The notes beneath the pieces are model-generated. The model was not told the origin of the DNA. It ran no database searches and worked only from the letters and a program-made list of their open reading frames with translations. Position numbers and translations under genes: made by a program. From Christensenella sp. UBA4263 (GTDB taxonomy: Bacteria; Bacillota; Clostridia; Christensenellales; Aristaeellaceae), in contig DGWH01000092.1 of the NCBI GenBank assembly GCA_002395225.1, forward strand, positions 9,266 to 73,265: 64,000 bases of DNA, read 5' to 3'. Below, one piece after another: positions 43,207 through 50,609 of this stretch (its first letter is position 1; each line of letters opens with the position of its first letter).

Positions 43207-44589
43207 ATGGAATACAATCAGAATATTGAAATGGCACGCCGTATCGCGCAGTGTGTTGCCGGGGCAGGCGGAACAGTCTACTATGTGGGCGGAATGGTCC
43301 GGGACCGCCTGATGGGCGTCGGCCAGAAGGCACCGGATGTGGACATCGAGGTGCACGGAATTGTCCCGGAAAAGCTGGAGGCCATTCTGGATACACTGGG
43401 CGAGCGGCAGATGTTCGGCGCCTCATTCGGGATTTACAATCTTCGTCACTATAACATCGACATTGCCATGCCGAGGAAAGAAAAACGGACCGGGGAAAAG
43501 CATACGGATTTCCGCTGCGAGATTGATCCGTTTTGCGGAACCTACCAGGCCGCCATCCGTCGGGACTTTACCGTTAATGCCCTGATGCAGAATGTCCTGA
43601 CAGGTGAAATGGTGGATCATTTCGGGGGCGTTAAGGATCTCCGGGACGGTATCATCCGGCATGTGAGCTCCGGCACCTTTGCCGAGGACGCCCTGCGCGT
43701 TCTTCGCGCAGCTCAGTTTTCGGCGCGCTTTGATTTTACCATTGCACCTGAAACCATTTCGCTGTGTTCCGGGATGAACCTGAATGCCCTGGCCGGAGAG
43801 CGTGTTCTGGCAGAAATGCGGAAGGCCCTGATGAAAGCGGACCATCCATCCGTGTTCTTCAGCCAGCTCAGGCAGATGAACCAGCTCAGCACCTGGTTTC
43901 CGGAAATCGAAGCGCTTCAGGATGTGCCGCAGTCGCCGGTCTATCATCCCGAAGGGGATGCCTGGCGGCATACCATGCTGACCCTGGACAGTGCCGCCGC
44001 CCTTCGGAACACGGCCATGGAGCCCTGGCCGTTTATGCTCTCCGCGCTGCTTCATGACTGCGGAAAAGCCGTATCGACAATCGTAAATGAAGAAACTGGG
44101 AAAATCTCCTCCATCGGGCACGAAAACTCCGGTGTTCCTCTGGCGCTTGCCCTGATGCATCGCCTGAAAACGGATAAAAAGACGGAGCAGTATGTGGTGT
44201 CCATGATCCGCCAGCACATGAAGCCCAATCTGCTGCCGGTACAGCATTCCCGGCCGAAGGCGTACATGCACATGTTCGATGAGGCCCTCGTCCCGGAGGA
44301 TCTGATCCTCCTTTCAAAGGCGGACCGTATCGGCCAGAAGATCAGTCCTGCCGCCTTCGCTGAAACAGAAACGCTCCTGCGGGACATGCTCAGCCGTTAC
44401 CGGAATGTCATTCAGAAGCAGCCAAAAGTCAGCGGAGATGATCTGATGAAAGCCGGATTCAAACCCGGGAAGGAGCTGGGACAGCTTCTTGCTTATGCGC
44501 ACAAGCTCTGGCTTGCAGGAATTCCTTATGAAAATGCTCTGGATCAGACCATTCATTACGGAAAAAAGCTGCATCGTTCTTCAGGCTGA
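43207..44589 (+). CDS. cca: tRNA nucleotidyltransferase (CCA-adding enzyme) with HD domain
   Basis: The enzyme adds or repairs the 3' CCA of tRNA. The 460-residue protein has the class II nucleotidyltransferase head (YYVGGMVRDRLMG and DVDIEVHG, with the metal-binding Asp pair), the RRDFTVNAL motif, and an HD domain (SALLHDCGKA) of the E. coli-like type. The ATG at 43207 follows AGAGGGA; the in-frame ATG at 43192 has no ribosome binding site. The tRNA-Leu gene in this window does not encode CCA, so the activity is required. Its stop lies in a terminator stem. Confidence 0.93.
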   Translation: MEYNQNIEMARRIAQCVAGAGGTVYYVGGMVRDRLMGVGQKAPDVDIEVHGIVPEKLEAILDTLGERQMFGASFGIYNLRHYNIDIAMPRKEKRTGEKHTDFRCEIDPFCGTYQAAIRRDFTVNALMQNVLTGEMVDHFGGVKDLRDGIIRHVSSGTFAEDALRVLRAAQFSARFDFTIAPETISLCSGMNLNALAGERVLAEMRKALMKADHPSVFFSQLRQMNQLSTWFPEIEALQDVPQSPVYHPEGDAWRHTMLTLDSAAALRNTAMEPWPFMLSALLHDCGKAVSTIVNEETGKISSIGHENSGVPLALALMHRLKTDKKTEQYVVSMIRQHMKPNLLPVQHSRPKAYMHMFDEALVPEDLILLSKADRIGQKISPAAFAETETLLRDMLSRYRNVIQKQPKVSGDDLMKAGFKPGKELGQLLAYAHKLWLAGIPYENALDQTIHYGKKLHRSSG

Positions 44590-44611
44590 AGAATGATGCA
44601 GCTTTTCTTTT
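44564..44611. terminator. Long bidirectional terminator after cca
   Basis: 44564-44583 pairs with 44587-44606 (19 of 20 Watson-Crick, one G-T) around a 3-nt loop, with a T-rich tail on the plus strand and A-rich flank for the minus strand. It serves cca and the convergent small membrane protein gene. Its centre contains TTCTTC-AGGCT-GAAGAA (44577-44593), the same dyad as the operators near 45066. Confidence 0.88.
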
Positions 44612-44615
44612 GCAC

Positions 44616-44870
44616 TCATAAAAAGTAGTACACCGGTCTGGAGGAGAAACGTGTCCTTTGCCGGTCGAAGCGGCGCACCTGACTCACAATCCGGTCAAGT
44701 TCGAAACGGCTCAGACCCTGCTGGGGCAATTCCGTCTGCGGTCTGTCAGGCCTCGATGTCGGTTCAGAGGAAACGAACAGAGAACTGTGCGTGCATAAGA
44801 GAACGAGCAGCACAGCTGAAAAAAAGAGCAGGGGAAGCACAAGAAAGATGAAAAGAGCCGCTTTAATCAT
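44616..44870 (-). CDS. Small single-pass membrane protein, likely repressor-controlled
   Basis: An 84-residue protein of no recognised family. Residues 4-26 form one strong membrane helix (ALFIFLVLPLLFFSAVLLVL). A Pro/Ser/Glu-rich linker follows, and the C-terminus is a basic amphipathic stretch with several Arg (QVRRFDRQRTRF). The start is the ATG at 44870, nine bases after AAAGGAGG; a TTG-like upstream extension is not needed. A consensus promoter at 45052-45080 overlaps repressor dyads, and a structured leader element lies between. By analogy with SOS-induced small membrane inhibitors of division (YneA type), a stress-related role is possible, but this is inference. Confidence 0.75.
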   Translation of the reverse strand: MIKAALFIFLVLPLLFFSAVLLVLLCTHSSLFVSSEPTSRPDRPQTELPQQGLSRFELDRIVSQVRRFDRQRTRFSSRPVYYFL

Positions 44871-44879
44871 GGAATGTTC

Positions 44880-44970
44880 CTCCTTTGCAGTCTTCAATTT
44901 GGGTCATTAGCCGGAGCAGCAATTACCTGAGGCCTGGATTTACCTAACTGTCGCTGCGCGGCAGGGCCAT
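44880..44970 (-). repeat. Structured leader element, module B, upstream of the small membrane protein
   Basis: Read on the minus strand this follows the A3 layout: ATGGCC, hairpin CTGCCGC-GCA-GCGACAG (one C/A mismatch), TTAGGTAAATCCAGGCCTCA, a second arm region and GCAAAGGAGG, which supplies the ribosome binding site of the membrane protein gene. Confidence 0.78.
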
Positions 44971-45011
44971 ACCTTTGCGAGCCTCACTGTTGGTCTGTTG
45001 CCTGGATACCG
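44971..45011 (-). repeat. Truncated A2-like module upstream of module B
   Basis: On the minus strand, ATCCAGGC, a deletion, then GACCAACAGTGAGGCTCGCA and AAGGT. It matches the 3' half of module A2 (25231-25253), showing that this locus once had a tandem pair like the purB leader. Confidence 0.65.
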
Positions 45012-45051
45012 GCCGGGCTGTCCATTGCCCGGGAACGATCTCGATGGGACA

Positions 45052-45080
45052 ATTATATTCTTCGTTTTGAAGAAAGTCAA
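45052..45080 (-). promoter_or_regulatory. Promoter of the small membrane protein gene
   Basis: Minus strand: TTGACT (45075-45080), 17-bp spacer, TATAAT (45052-45057). The spacer is exactly operator 1 (45058-45074). The untranslated leader is about 175 nt. Confidence 0.88.
45058..45074. promoter_or_regulatory. Operator dyad 1, filling the promoter spacer
   Basis: TTCTTC-GTTTT-GAAGAA, a perfect 6-bp-arm inverted repeat of 17 bp, lies precisely between the -35 and -10. A bound repressor would block RNA polymerase. The divergent S24 repressor is the obvious candidate ligand. Confidence 0.8.
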
Positions 45081-45088
45081 CAGGAATT

Positions 45089-45105
45089 TTCTTCATTTCG
45101 AAGAA
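45089..45105. promoter_or_regulatory. Operator dyad 2
   Basis: TTCTTC-ATTTC-GAAGAA, the same arms and spacing as operator 1. The centres are 31 bp apart, about three helical turns, suited to cooperative binding of two dimers. A further single half-site GAAGAA is at 45243-45248, near the repressor promoter. Confidence 0.8.
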
Positions 45106-45265
45106 AACGTATTGTCGTCCTTTCCCGTACGGCTCAGGCATCTTCCGGCCGAATCGGTTGGACAGCGCCTGTCGTTCATGCCGCCGGGAGCTGTCCGGAG
45201 AATTCATTCTGAAGCCTTTTTAAGCCGAAAAGGATACAAAATGAAGAAAAACTTGTCCAGGTTGA

Positions 45266-45294
45266 TTGACAGAGCGAGGGGAAATCCCTATAAT
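45266..45294 (+). promoter_or_regulatory. Consensus promoter of the S24 repressor gene
   Basis: TTGACA (45266-45271), 17-bp spacer, TATAAT (45289-45294): a perfect sigma-A promoter. The region 44871-45326 thus holds two divergent promoters, two operators and leader repeats, and no other gene. Confidence 0.9.
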
Positions 45295-45326
45295 GAAGGA
45301 GCAATTTATCAGGGACGGTGCCAGTT

Positions 45327-46082
45327 ATGTCAACCTTTTCAGAACAGCTGAAGAAAGCCCGGATCGCTGCCGGTTATACGGTCAGAGAAGCCATTGAGGC
45401 TTTTCATCAGCAGAGCATAGATATCTCGGAGAAAACCCTGTACGGATGGGAACGAGGCATCCGGACACCGGATGCGGATGTTTTCCTGCGCCTGTGCCGG
45501 ATTTATCAGATTGAATCGCTGTCCGATTTCATGGAAGGACATCAGAAACCGGTAACCACGGAAATTGAGCGCAAATACGCCTCTCTGGATGACCATGGCC
45601 GTCGTCTGGTGAGCCTTGTGCTGGAGGAGGAATTTGAACGGGTCCATCCGGTTGTCAAGCTGAATCCCCGGGCAAAAACCGCAGACAGAAAAAACCCCGA
45701 AAAACGGAAAATGGCGGAGCTGTGGGTATCCGAACAGTCTGCCGCCGCCGGTACCGGAACCATTCTGGACGGAGATTCCTTTGTCAAACAGTCCGTTCCG
45801 GCGGATCTGCTTGTTTCAGGGACCAGTTTTGGCGTTCCCGTGTCCGGCGACTCCATGGAACCGCGCTATTTCGACGGCGATATTCTGCTGGTCAGCAAAC
45901 AGCAGATGCCCTCCGTTGGGGAGATCGGTGTTTTCCTTCTGGATGGCAAAGGCTATGTCAAACAGCGGGGGACAAAAGAACTCATTTCGCTTAACACGAA
46001 GTATGAACCGATTCCCATGGACAATGACACCCGCTGCTTCGGCAAGGTCATCGGTGTCATCCGGGCGGATGAACTGATGTAA
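45327..46082 (+). CDS. XRE-HTH/S24 peptidase repressor, LexA/CI-like
   Basis: A 251-residue transcription repressor. Residues 4-65 are an XRE-type helix-turn-helix (EKTLYGWERGIRTPDADVFL); residues 140-250 are an S24 self-cleaving domain. The catalytic pair is Ser176 (in GDSMEP) and Lys212 (in GYVKQ), and an Ala141-Gly142 cleavage site precedes it. These distances (34 and 36 residues) match LexA closely. Cleavage on RecA activation after DNA damage is therefore expected. The ATG at 45327 is preferred over GTG at 45318, which is too near the AGGGA. It is divergent from a small membrane protein with TTCTTC-N5-GAAGAA operators. It is not LexA itself, since the DNA-binding domain is XRE-type. Confidence 0.9.
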   Translation: MSTFSEQLKKARIAAGYTVREAIEAFHQQSIDISEKTLYGWERGIRTPDADVFLRLCRIYQIESLSDFMEGHQKPVTTEIERKYASLDDHGRRLVSLVLEEEFERVHPVVKLNPRAKTADRKNPEKRKMAELWVSEQSAAAGTGTILDGDSFVKQSVPADLLVSGTSFGVPVSGDSMEPRYFDGDILLVSKQQMPSVGEIGVFLLDGKGYVKQRGTKELISLNTKYEPIPMDNDTRCFGKVIGVIRADELM

Positions 46083-46114
46083 GCCCCGGCAGCAAAATCC
46101 CTTCCAAAACCAAA

Positions 46115-46153
46115 AGAGACAGCGACCTCATCAGGCCGCTGTCTCTTCTTTTG
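46115..46153 (+). terminator. Intrinsic terminator after the S24 repressor gene
   Basis: AAGAGACAGCG (46115-46125) is complementary to 46138-46148, followed by CTTTTG. Confidence 0.85.
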
Positions 46154-46163
46154 CAATTGTGCT

Positions 46164-46192
46164 TTACCGGTCATGGAACAAATGATATAATC
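46164..46192 (+). promoter_or_regulatory. Promoter of the sugar-modification operon
   Basis: TTTACC (46164-46169), 17-bp spacer, TATAAT (46187-46192), about 87 bp before the aminotransferase ATG. Confidence 0.72.
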
Positions 46193-46278
46193 GTAACGCA
46201 TTTTATTGATCCGAATTTGCACAATATCCGAAATCCTGCGATTTCGTTTTTCTTCGGATACAGAAAGGAAAATAGAAA

Positions 46279-47514
46279 ATGGATAATATGGGCAGGCCCC
46301 TTAAAAAAAGAACCATTACCTTCAGTCCGCCGGATATCTCGGAGGCTGAAATTCAGGAAGTTGCAGAGGCTTTGCGCTCCGGCTGGATTACCACCGGTCC
46401 GCGCACAAAAGAACTTGAACGCCGGCTGGCGGACTATTGTCATACGGAGAAAATGGTCTGTCTGGCCTCTGCCACCGCTGCGGAAGAACTGAATTTCCAC
46501 GTTCTGGGCCTGAAGCCCGGTGACGAAGTCATTGTCCCGGCCTACACCTATACTGCAACTGCCTCGGCCGCCATTCATCTCGGGGCCACGGTTCGCCTGA
46601 TTGACTCTCAGCCCGGCACCTTCGAAATGGATTATGCGCAGATGGCAGATGCCATTAATGAACACACGAAAGCCGTCGTTCCGGTGGACCTGGGCGGAAT
46701 CATGTGCGATTATGATCAGATTCATGCGGCGGTCGAAAGCAAAGCACATCTGTTCCATCCGGAGGGGAAAATCCAGGAAGCCCTTGGACGGGTTGCCATT
46801 GTGTCAGACTGTGCGCATGCACTGGGTGCCGTACGAAAAGGGGCAATGGCCGGTTCAGCGGAGGTCAGTGATTTTGCCAGTTACAGTTTCCATGCGGTCA
46901 AGAACTTTACGACAGCCGAGGGAGGCGCGGCCACTTTCCGGCCGCTGCCCGGTGTCGACGCGAATGAGATCTATCATCTCTACCAGCTGCTGAGCCTGCA
47001 CGGGCAGTCAAAAGACGCCTTTTCAAAGGAACACGCCGGTTCCTGGGAATATGATGTCATCGCGCCCTGGTACAAATGCAACATGACTGATGTCATGGCC
47101 GCCATCGGTCTCCGGCAGCTGGACCGTTATCCGGGCATGATTGAGCGCCGGCATGCCCTGATCCGCCGCTACGATCAGATGTCGGAACGGCTTTCCCTGG
47201 GGCATCTGCAGCACACCGGTCCGGATTTCAGGAGCTCAGGACACCTCTATCTAACCCGGATTCCCGGAGCAGACGCGGAGGAACGCAACCGGATTATCGC
47301 CGAAATGGCCGTGCGGGGAATTGCCTGCAACGTCCATTATAAGCCCCTCCCGATGATGACGGCTTACCGGAATCTCGGATGGCACATTGAGAATTTCCCC
47401 AATGCCTATGACTATTACCATAACCTGATCTCTCTGCCGCTGAATACACGGCTGAGCGATGAGGATCAGGAATACATCATCGAGAATTACACCGACATTC
47501 TTGAGCACCGCTGA
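46279..47514 (+). CDS. DegT/DnrJ/EryC1/StrS-family sugar aminotransferase
   Basis: A 411-residue PLP enzyme that transfers an amino group to a keto-sugar nucleotide. Family features are ALRSGWITTGPRTKELE near the N-terminus, the nucleotide-sugar loop, the PLP lysine Lys208 in SFHAVKNFTTAEGG, and YKCNMTDVMAAIGLRQL. AAAGGA lies ten bases before the ATG. It is the first gene of a four-gene operon with a formyltransferase, a PIG-L deacetylase and an undecaprenyl sugar-phosphate transferase. This suggests synthesis of an acyl- or formylamino deoxysugar for a surface glycan. Confidence 0.92.
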   Translation: MDNMGRPLKKRTITFSPPDISEAEIQEVAEALRSGWITTGPRTKELERRLADYCHTEKMVCLASATAAEELNFHVLGLKPGDEVIVPAYTYTATASAAIHLGATVRLIDSQPGTFEMDYAQMADAINEHTKAVVPVDLGGIMCDYDQIHAAVESKAHLFHPEGKIQEALGRVAIVSDCAHALGAVRKGAMAGSAEVSDFASYSFHAVKNFTTAEGGAATFRPLPGVDANEIYHLYQLLSLHGQSKDAFSKEHAGSWEYDVIAPWYKCNMTDVMAAIGLRQLDRYPGMIERRHALIRRYDQMSERLSLGHLQHTGPDFRSSGHLYLTRIPGADAEERNRIIAEMAVRGIACNVHYKPLPMMTAYRNLGWHIENFPNAYDYYHNLISLPLNTRLSDEDQEYIIENYTDILEHR

Positions 47515-47604
47515 AAGACAGACGTTTGCTGAACGGATCATGCACGGGGCTGCCCTGGGACAGCAGATCTAACAGATGCTCACCTGAAAGAGGGAGGGAA
47601 ACGA

Positions 47605-48564
47605 ATGAAAATTGTCTGGATCGGCTTTCACGAGGAAGGACTTGACGCGTTTCGTCAGGTTCTTGAGGCCGGAAAGCAGGTAGATGCCTTTATTACGCTG
47701 GATGATGAGGCGTTCGAAAAGAGAAGCGCGGGCACCAGAGGCTATCGGGCATACTGTCAACAGTATGGCGTGGCCTATCTGCCGGTGCACACGATCAAGG
47801 GGGAGGAGGCGTATGAAATTCTTCGCCGGTATCAGCCGGACCTGCTGATTGTGCTGGGATGGAGCGAAATTCTCCCCGAACGGCTGCTTGACATTCCGTC
47901 CATCGGAACCATCGGAACACACGCCGCCCTTCTGCCGCATAACCGGGGAAGTGCACCGGTAAACTGGGCCCTGATCCGCGGCGAGACGGAATGCGGCAAC
48001 ACGCTGATGTGGCTCAGCAAGGAAGTCGACGCCGGCGATATTATCAGTCAGCGGGCATTTCCGATCACCCCGTATGATTCCTGCAAGACACTTTATGACC
48101 AGGTCGCCAGAACGGATGCCGAGATGACTCTGGAACTCATCGAGGCACTTGAATCCGGGACGATGCCGCCAAAACCCGCGCTCAGAGATGTGGGGGATGA
48201 ACCGATTCTGCCGCGGCGGCGGCCCAAGGACGGGCTCCTGAACTGGGAACAGAGCGGACAGAAAATCTACAATTTCATCCGGGCACTGACGGAGCCGTAT
48301 CCGGGCGCCTTTACCTTTCTGAACGGCCATCGTTACCTCATCTGGCGTGCCGTACTGCTGCCGCTCCACAGCGGCCTGAACGGTCTTGGGCCGGGAGAGA
48401 TTGGCGGCAGCTGTTACGCCTTTCATCCGGAAAACTGCGGCATTCTTGTGGGCACGGAGGATGATCTCCTGATGATTACGGAGATTGAAGACGAGAACGG
48501 CGTGCGCTATACCGGAGAAGCGCTGCACAATCTTGACCTGAAGGGAGTATTTGGCAATGAGTAA
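47605..48564 (+). CDS. Formyltransferase-family protein, probably sugar N-formyltransferase
   Basis: A 319-residue protein with the formyltransferase fold of Fmt/ArnA. The core THAALLPHNRGSAPVNWALI and KEVDAGDII retains the catalytic His and Asp. The usual Asn two residues before that His (N-x-H) appears as Gly (IGTHAALLP). The C-terminal domain is Fmt_C-like. It lies behind a sugar aminotransferase, so its probable substrate is an amino group on a nucleotide sugar with N10-formyl-tetrahydrofolate as donor. GAGGGAGGG precedes the ATG. Loss of the Asn leaves the activity open. Confidence 0.85.
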   Translation: MKIVWIGFHEEGLDAFRQVLEAGKQVDAFITLDDEAFEKRSAGTRGYRAYCQQYGVAYLPVHTIKGEEAYEILRRYQPDLLIVLGWSEILPERLLDIPSIGTIGTHAALLPHNRGSAPVNWALIRGETECGNTLMWLSKEVDAGDIISQRAFPITPYDSCKTLYDQVARTDAEMTLELIEALESGTMPPKPALRDVGDEPILPRRRPKDGLLNWEQSGQKIYNFIRALTEPYPGAFTFLNGHRYLIWRAVLLPLHSGLNGLGPGEIGGSCYAFHPENCGILVGTEDDLLMITEIEDENGVRYTGEALHNLDLKGVFGNE

Positions 48565-49216
48565 CGTTCTTGTAATTGCCGCGCATCCGGATGATGAACT
48601 GCTGGGCGTGGGCGGTACGGTTGCTTTGCACGCCAGAAAGGGAGACCGGATCAAAACCATCATCATGTGTGAAGGGGAATCGCTGCGTTACGGTCACAGC
48701 GTGGGGCAGAGCACGGCAACCCGGGAGGCCGCCCGGATTCTCGGCGTGGAGGAGGTCATCCAGCCGGGGTTCCCGGATCAGCGTCTGGATACCTTTACGC
48801 TGACAGACCTGATCACCCCGATTGAACAGGTTTCCGAACAGTTCCATCCGGACATCGTCTACTGCCAGTGCGGATATGATGCCAACCAGGACCATCAGCG
48901 GCTGTTCGAGGCCGCCAATATCGCGCTTCGGCCTACCAGCGAATGGATCAGGGAACTGTACACCTTCTATACCGGCAGCAGCACGGAATGGGGATATCCG
49001 AGAAAATTTGCGCCGGATACCTGGGTGGATATTACGGACGTCCTGGAAACGAAAATTCAGGCATTTGAGCAGTACACCAGCGAGGTTAAACCCTATCCTC
49101 ATCCGCGCTCCTCGGAAGCCCTGCGCCATCAGGCGGCGTTCTGGGGAAATCAGGTTTGCATGCCGGCTGCGGAGGTCTTCATGACGATCCGGCGGATCCT
49201 GCGGAGGGACAGCTGA
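48557..49216 (+). CDS. PIG-L family deacetylase
   Basis: A 219-residue zinc-dependent LmbE/PIG-L deacetylase. The metal-binding AHPDDELLGVGG is at the N-terminus and DANQDHQRL supplies the later His ligand. The family removes acetyl groups from GlcNAc-type substrates. The ATG at 48557 lies nine bases after AAGGGAG and overlaps the formyltransferase by 8 bp. The stop overlaps the start of the next gene by one base, so all are translationally coupled. Confidence 0.9.
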   Translation: MSNVLVIAAHPDDELLGVGGTVALHARKGDRIKTIIMCEGESLRYGHSVGQSTATREAARILGVEEVIQPGFPDQRLDTFTLTDLITPIEQVSEQFHPDIVYCQCGYDANQDHQRLFEAANIALRPTSEWIRELYTFYTGSSTEWGYPRKFAPDTWVDITDVLETKIQAFEQYTSEVKPYPHPRSSEALRHQAAFWGNQVCMPAAEVFMTIRRILRRDS

Positions 49217-49887
49217 TGCAAAGAGCCCTTAAATGCCTTCTGGACCGTCTGCTTGCCCTGCTCAGCCTGATCATCCTCTCTCCGGTTTTCCTGATTGCCG
49301 CCATCGGCATCAAGTGCTCCAGTCCCGGGCCGATCATTTACAAGGCACAGCGAATGGGGAAGAATATGCAGCCCATGGTGATCTATAAGTTCCGCTCCAT
49401 GCATGTGGGGATGGAGAATCAGGGCGCCATTACAGGCCGGCGTGACCCGCGCGTTTTTGCCTTCGGATCTTTTCTGCGCAAGACAAAAATCGATGAACTT
49501 CCGCAGCTTCTGAATATTCTCTTCGGGACCATGTCCATCATCGGTCCCCGGCCGGAGGACATTGACATTGTCCGGCGGTATTATACCGATGAGGAAAAAC
49601 GAACCCTGGATGTGCTGCCAGGGCTTGCCTGTCCCGGCAGCATTTTCAACTACACGCACGGTGATCTGTATCTGACGGACGAGGGGACCGATGAGGCCTA
49701 TGTAAACCGCTTCCTTCACGTCAAGCTGGCGCTGGATCTGTATTATATTGATCACTGGTCCCTGGGGTATGATATCAGCATCATCTTCAGGACACTGGCT
49801 GCCATCCTTCACACGGCAGTGTCAAGCAAACAGATGCCCCCGCCGCTTGAATACCGTGCCGTCTTTGGTCAGCGCCCGATTCCCTGA
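49216..49887 (+). CDS. Bacterial sugar transferase (initiating glycosyl-phosphate transferase)
   Basis: A 223-residue monotopic phosphoglycosyl transferase. One N-terminal re-entrant membrane helix (RLLALLSLIILSPVFLI) is followed by the catalytic KFRSMHVGME and RKTKIDELPQLLNILFGTMS, IGPRPE. Such enzymes transfer a sugar phosphate to undecaprenyl phosphate to start a surface polysaccharide or glycoprotein glycan. The start at 49216 overlaps the deacetylase stop (TGATG) and has GGAGGG upstream. As the last gene of the operon it supplies the membrane step. Confidence 0.92.
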   Translation: MQRALKCLLDRLLALLSLIILSPVFLIAAIGIKCSSPGPIIYKAQRMGKNMQPMVIYKFRSMHVGMENQGAITGRRDPRVFAFGSFLRKTKIDELPQLLNILFGTMSIIGPRPEDIDIVRRYYTDEEKRTLDVLPGLACPGSIFNYTHGDLYLTDEGTDEAYVNRFLHVKLALDLYYIDHWSLGYDISIIFRTLAAILHTAVSSKQMPPPLEYRAVFGQRPIP

Positions 49888-49914
49888 ATCCGCGTCATGT
49901 ACACACCCGTCCGA

Positions 49915-49953
49915 AACGGAAAAAAGAGGAGCTCAAGCTCCTCTTTTTCCGTT
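49915..49953. terminator. Bidirectional terminator between the sugar operon and recX
   Basis: 49915-49933 pairs with 49936-49953 (one bulged A), with A- and T-rich outer arms serving both directions. Confidence 0.88.
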
Positions 49954-50609
49954 CATTCAAAGTCCTCATCCATTGCACCTGCCATCTCGGTGAGGACGGC
50001 ATCGATGGATTCAAAATCAAATCCTCTTCGGGCCAGCGCAGCCTTGACACGCTGACGGTCTTTGAAGCTGCTCAGATCTTTCCCGCGTGCGGCTTTCTCG
50101 GCCGCTTTTCGGATCGTTTCGTTCTGTACATTCCCACTTAATTCCTCAATGGCCGACTGAATCTCTTCCTCCGGAATGCCTTTCATCCGCAGTTCCTGCC
50201 GGATTCTGTTTTCCCCGTATCCCAGGGAACTGCGCTGACGGGCGAAGGAGGAGGCGTAGACACTGTCATCAAGATAGCCCAGCTTGCTGAGACGATCAAT
50301 GACCCTGAGCGTGCACAGTTCGCTGTACCCGGCGCGAAGCAGCGTATCCTTCATTTCTTTTTTGGAACGGTTCCTGGCGGAAAGACTGTGTCCTGCCCGC
50401 TCCAGCGCGGAGGAATATTCATGTTCCGCCACCCAGGCATGAAAGGCATCCGGGGAGATGGCCGAGCCGGTTCGCCAGGGGCACTTGAGAAACAGGCTGT
50501 GGGGCAGAGAGAGCTCACTGCCATCCGAGAGGAAAAGGGTATTCATTCCCACACGCCGGCTGATGGAGAGAACGGTGAGCCCGGGCATGGCATGATTCTG
50601 ATTATTCAT
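49953..50609 (-). CDS. recX: Regulatory protein RecX
   Basis: A 218-residue helical protein that modulates RecA filaments. RSKKEMKDTLLRAGY, LGYLDDSVYASSFARQRSSLGYGENRIRQEL (seen in pieces) and GIPEEEI are the repeated three-helix units of RecX. Its start overlaps the end of lgt by 8 bp, so both are read from the lgt promoter. The C-terminus is acidic. Confidence 0.88.
   Translation of the reverse strand: MNNQNHAMPGLTVLSISRRVGMNTLFLSDGSELSLPHSLFLKCPWRTGSAISPDAFHAWVAEHEYSSALERAGHSLSARNRSKKEMKDTLLRAGYSELCTLRVIDRLSKLGYLDDSVYASSFARQRSSLGYGENRIRQELRMKGIPEEEIQSAIEELSGNVQNETIRKAAEKAARGKDLSSFKDRQRVKAALARRGFDFESIDAVLTEMAGAMDEDFE

Noticed and set aside
44998..45351. Plus-strand open frame of 117 codons between the divergent promoters
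   Set aside because: It runs through both operators, both promoters and a leader repeat and ends inside the repressor gene; no domain.
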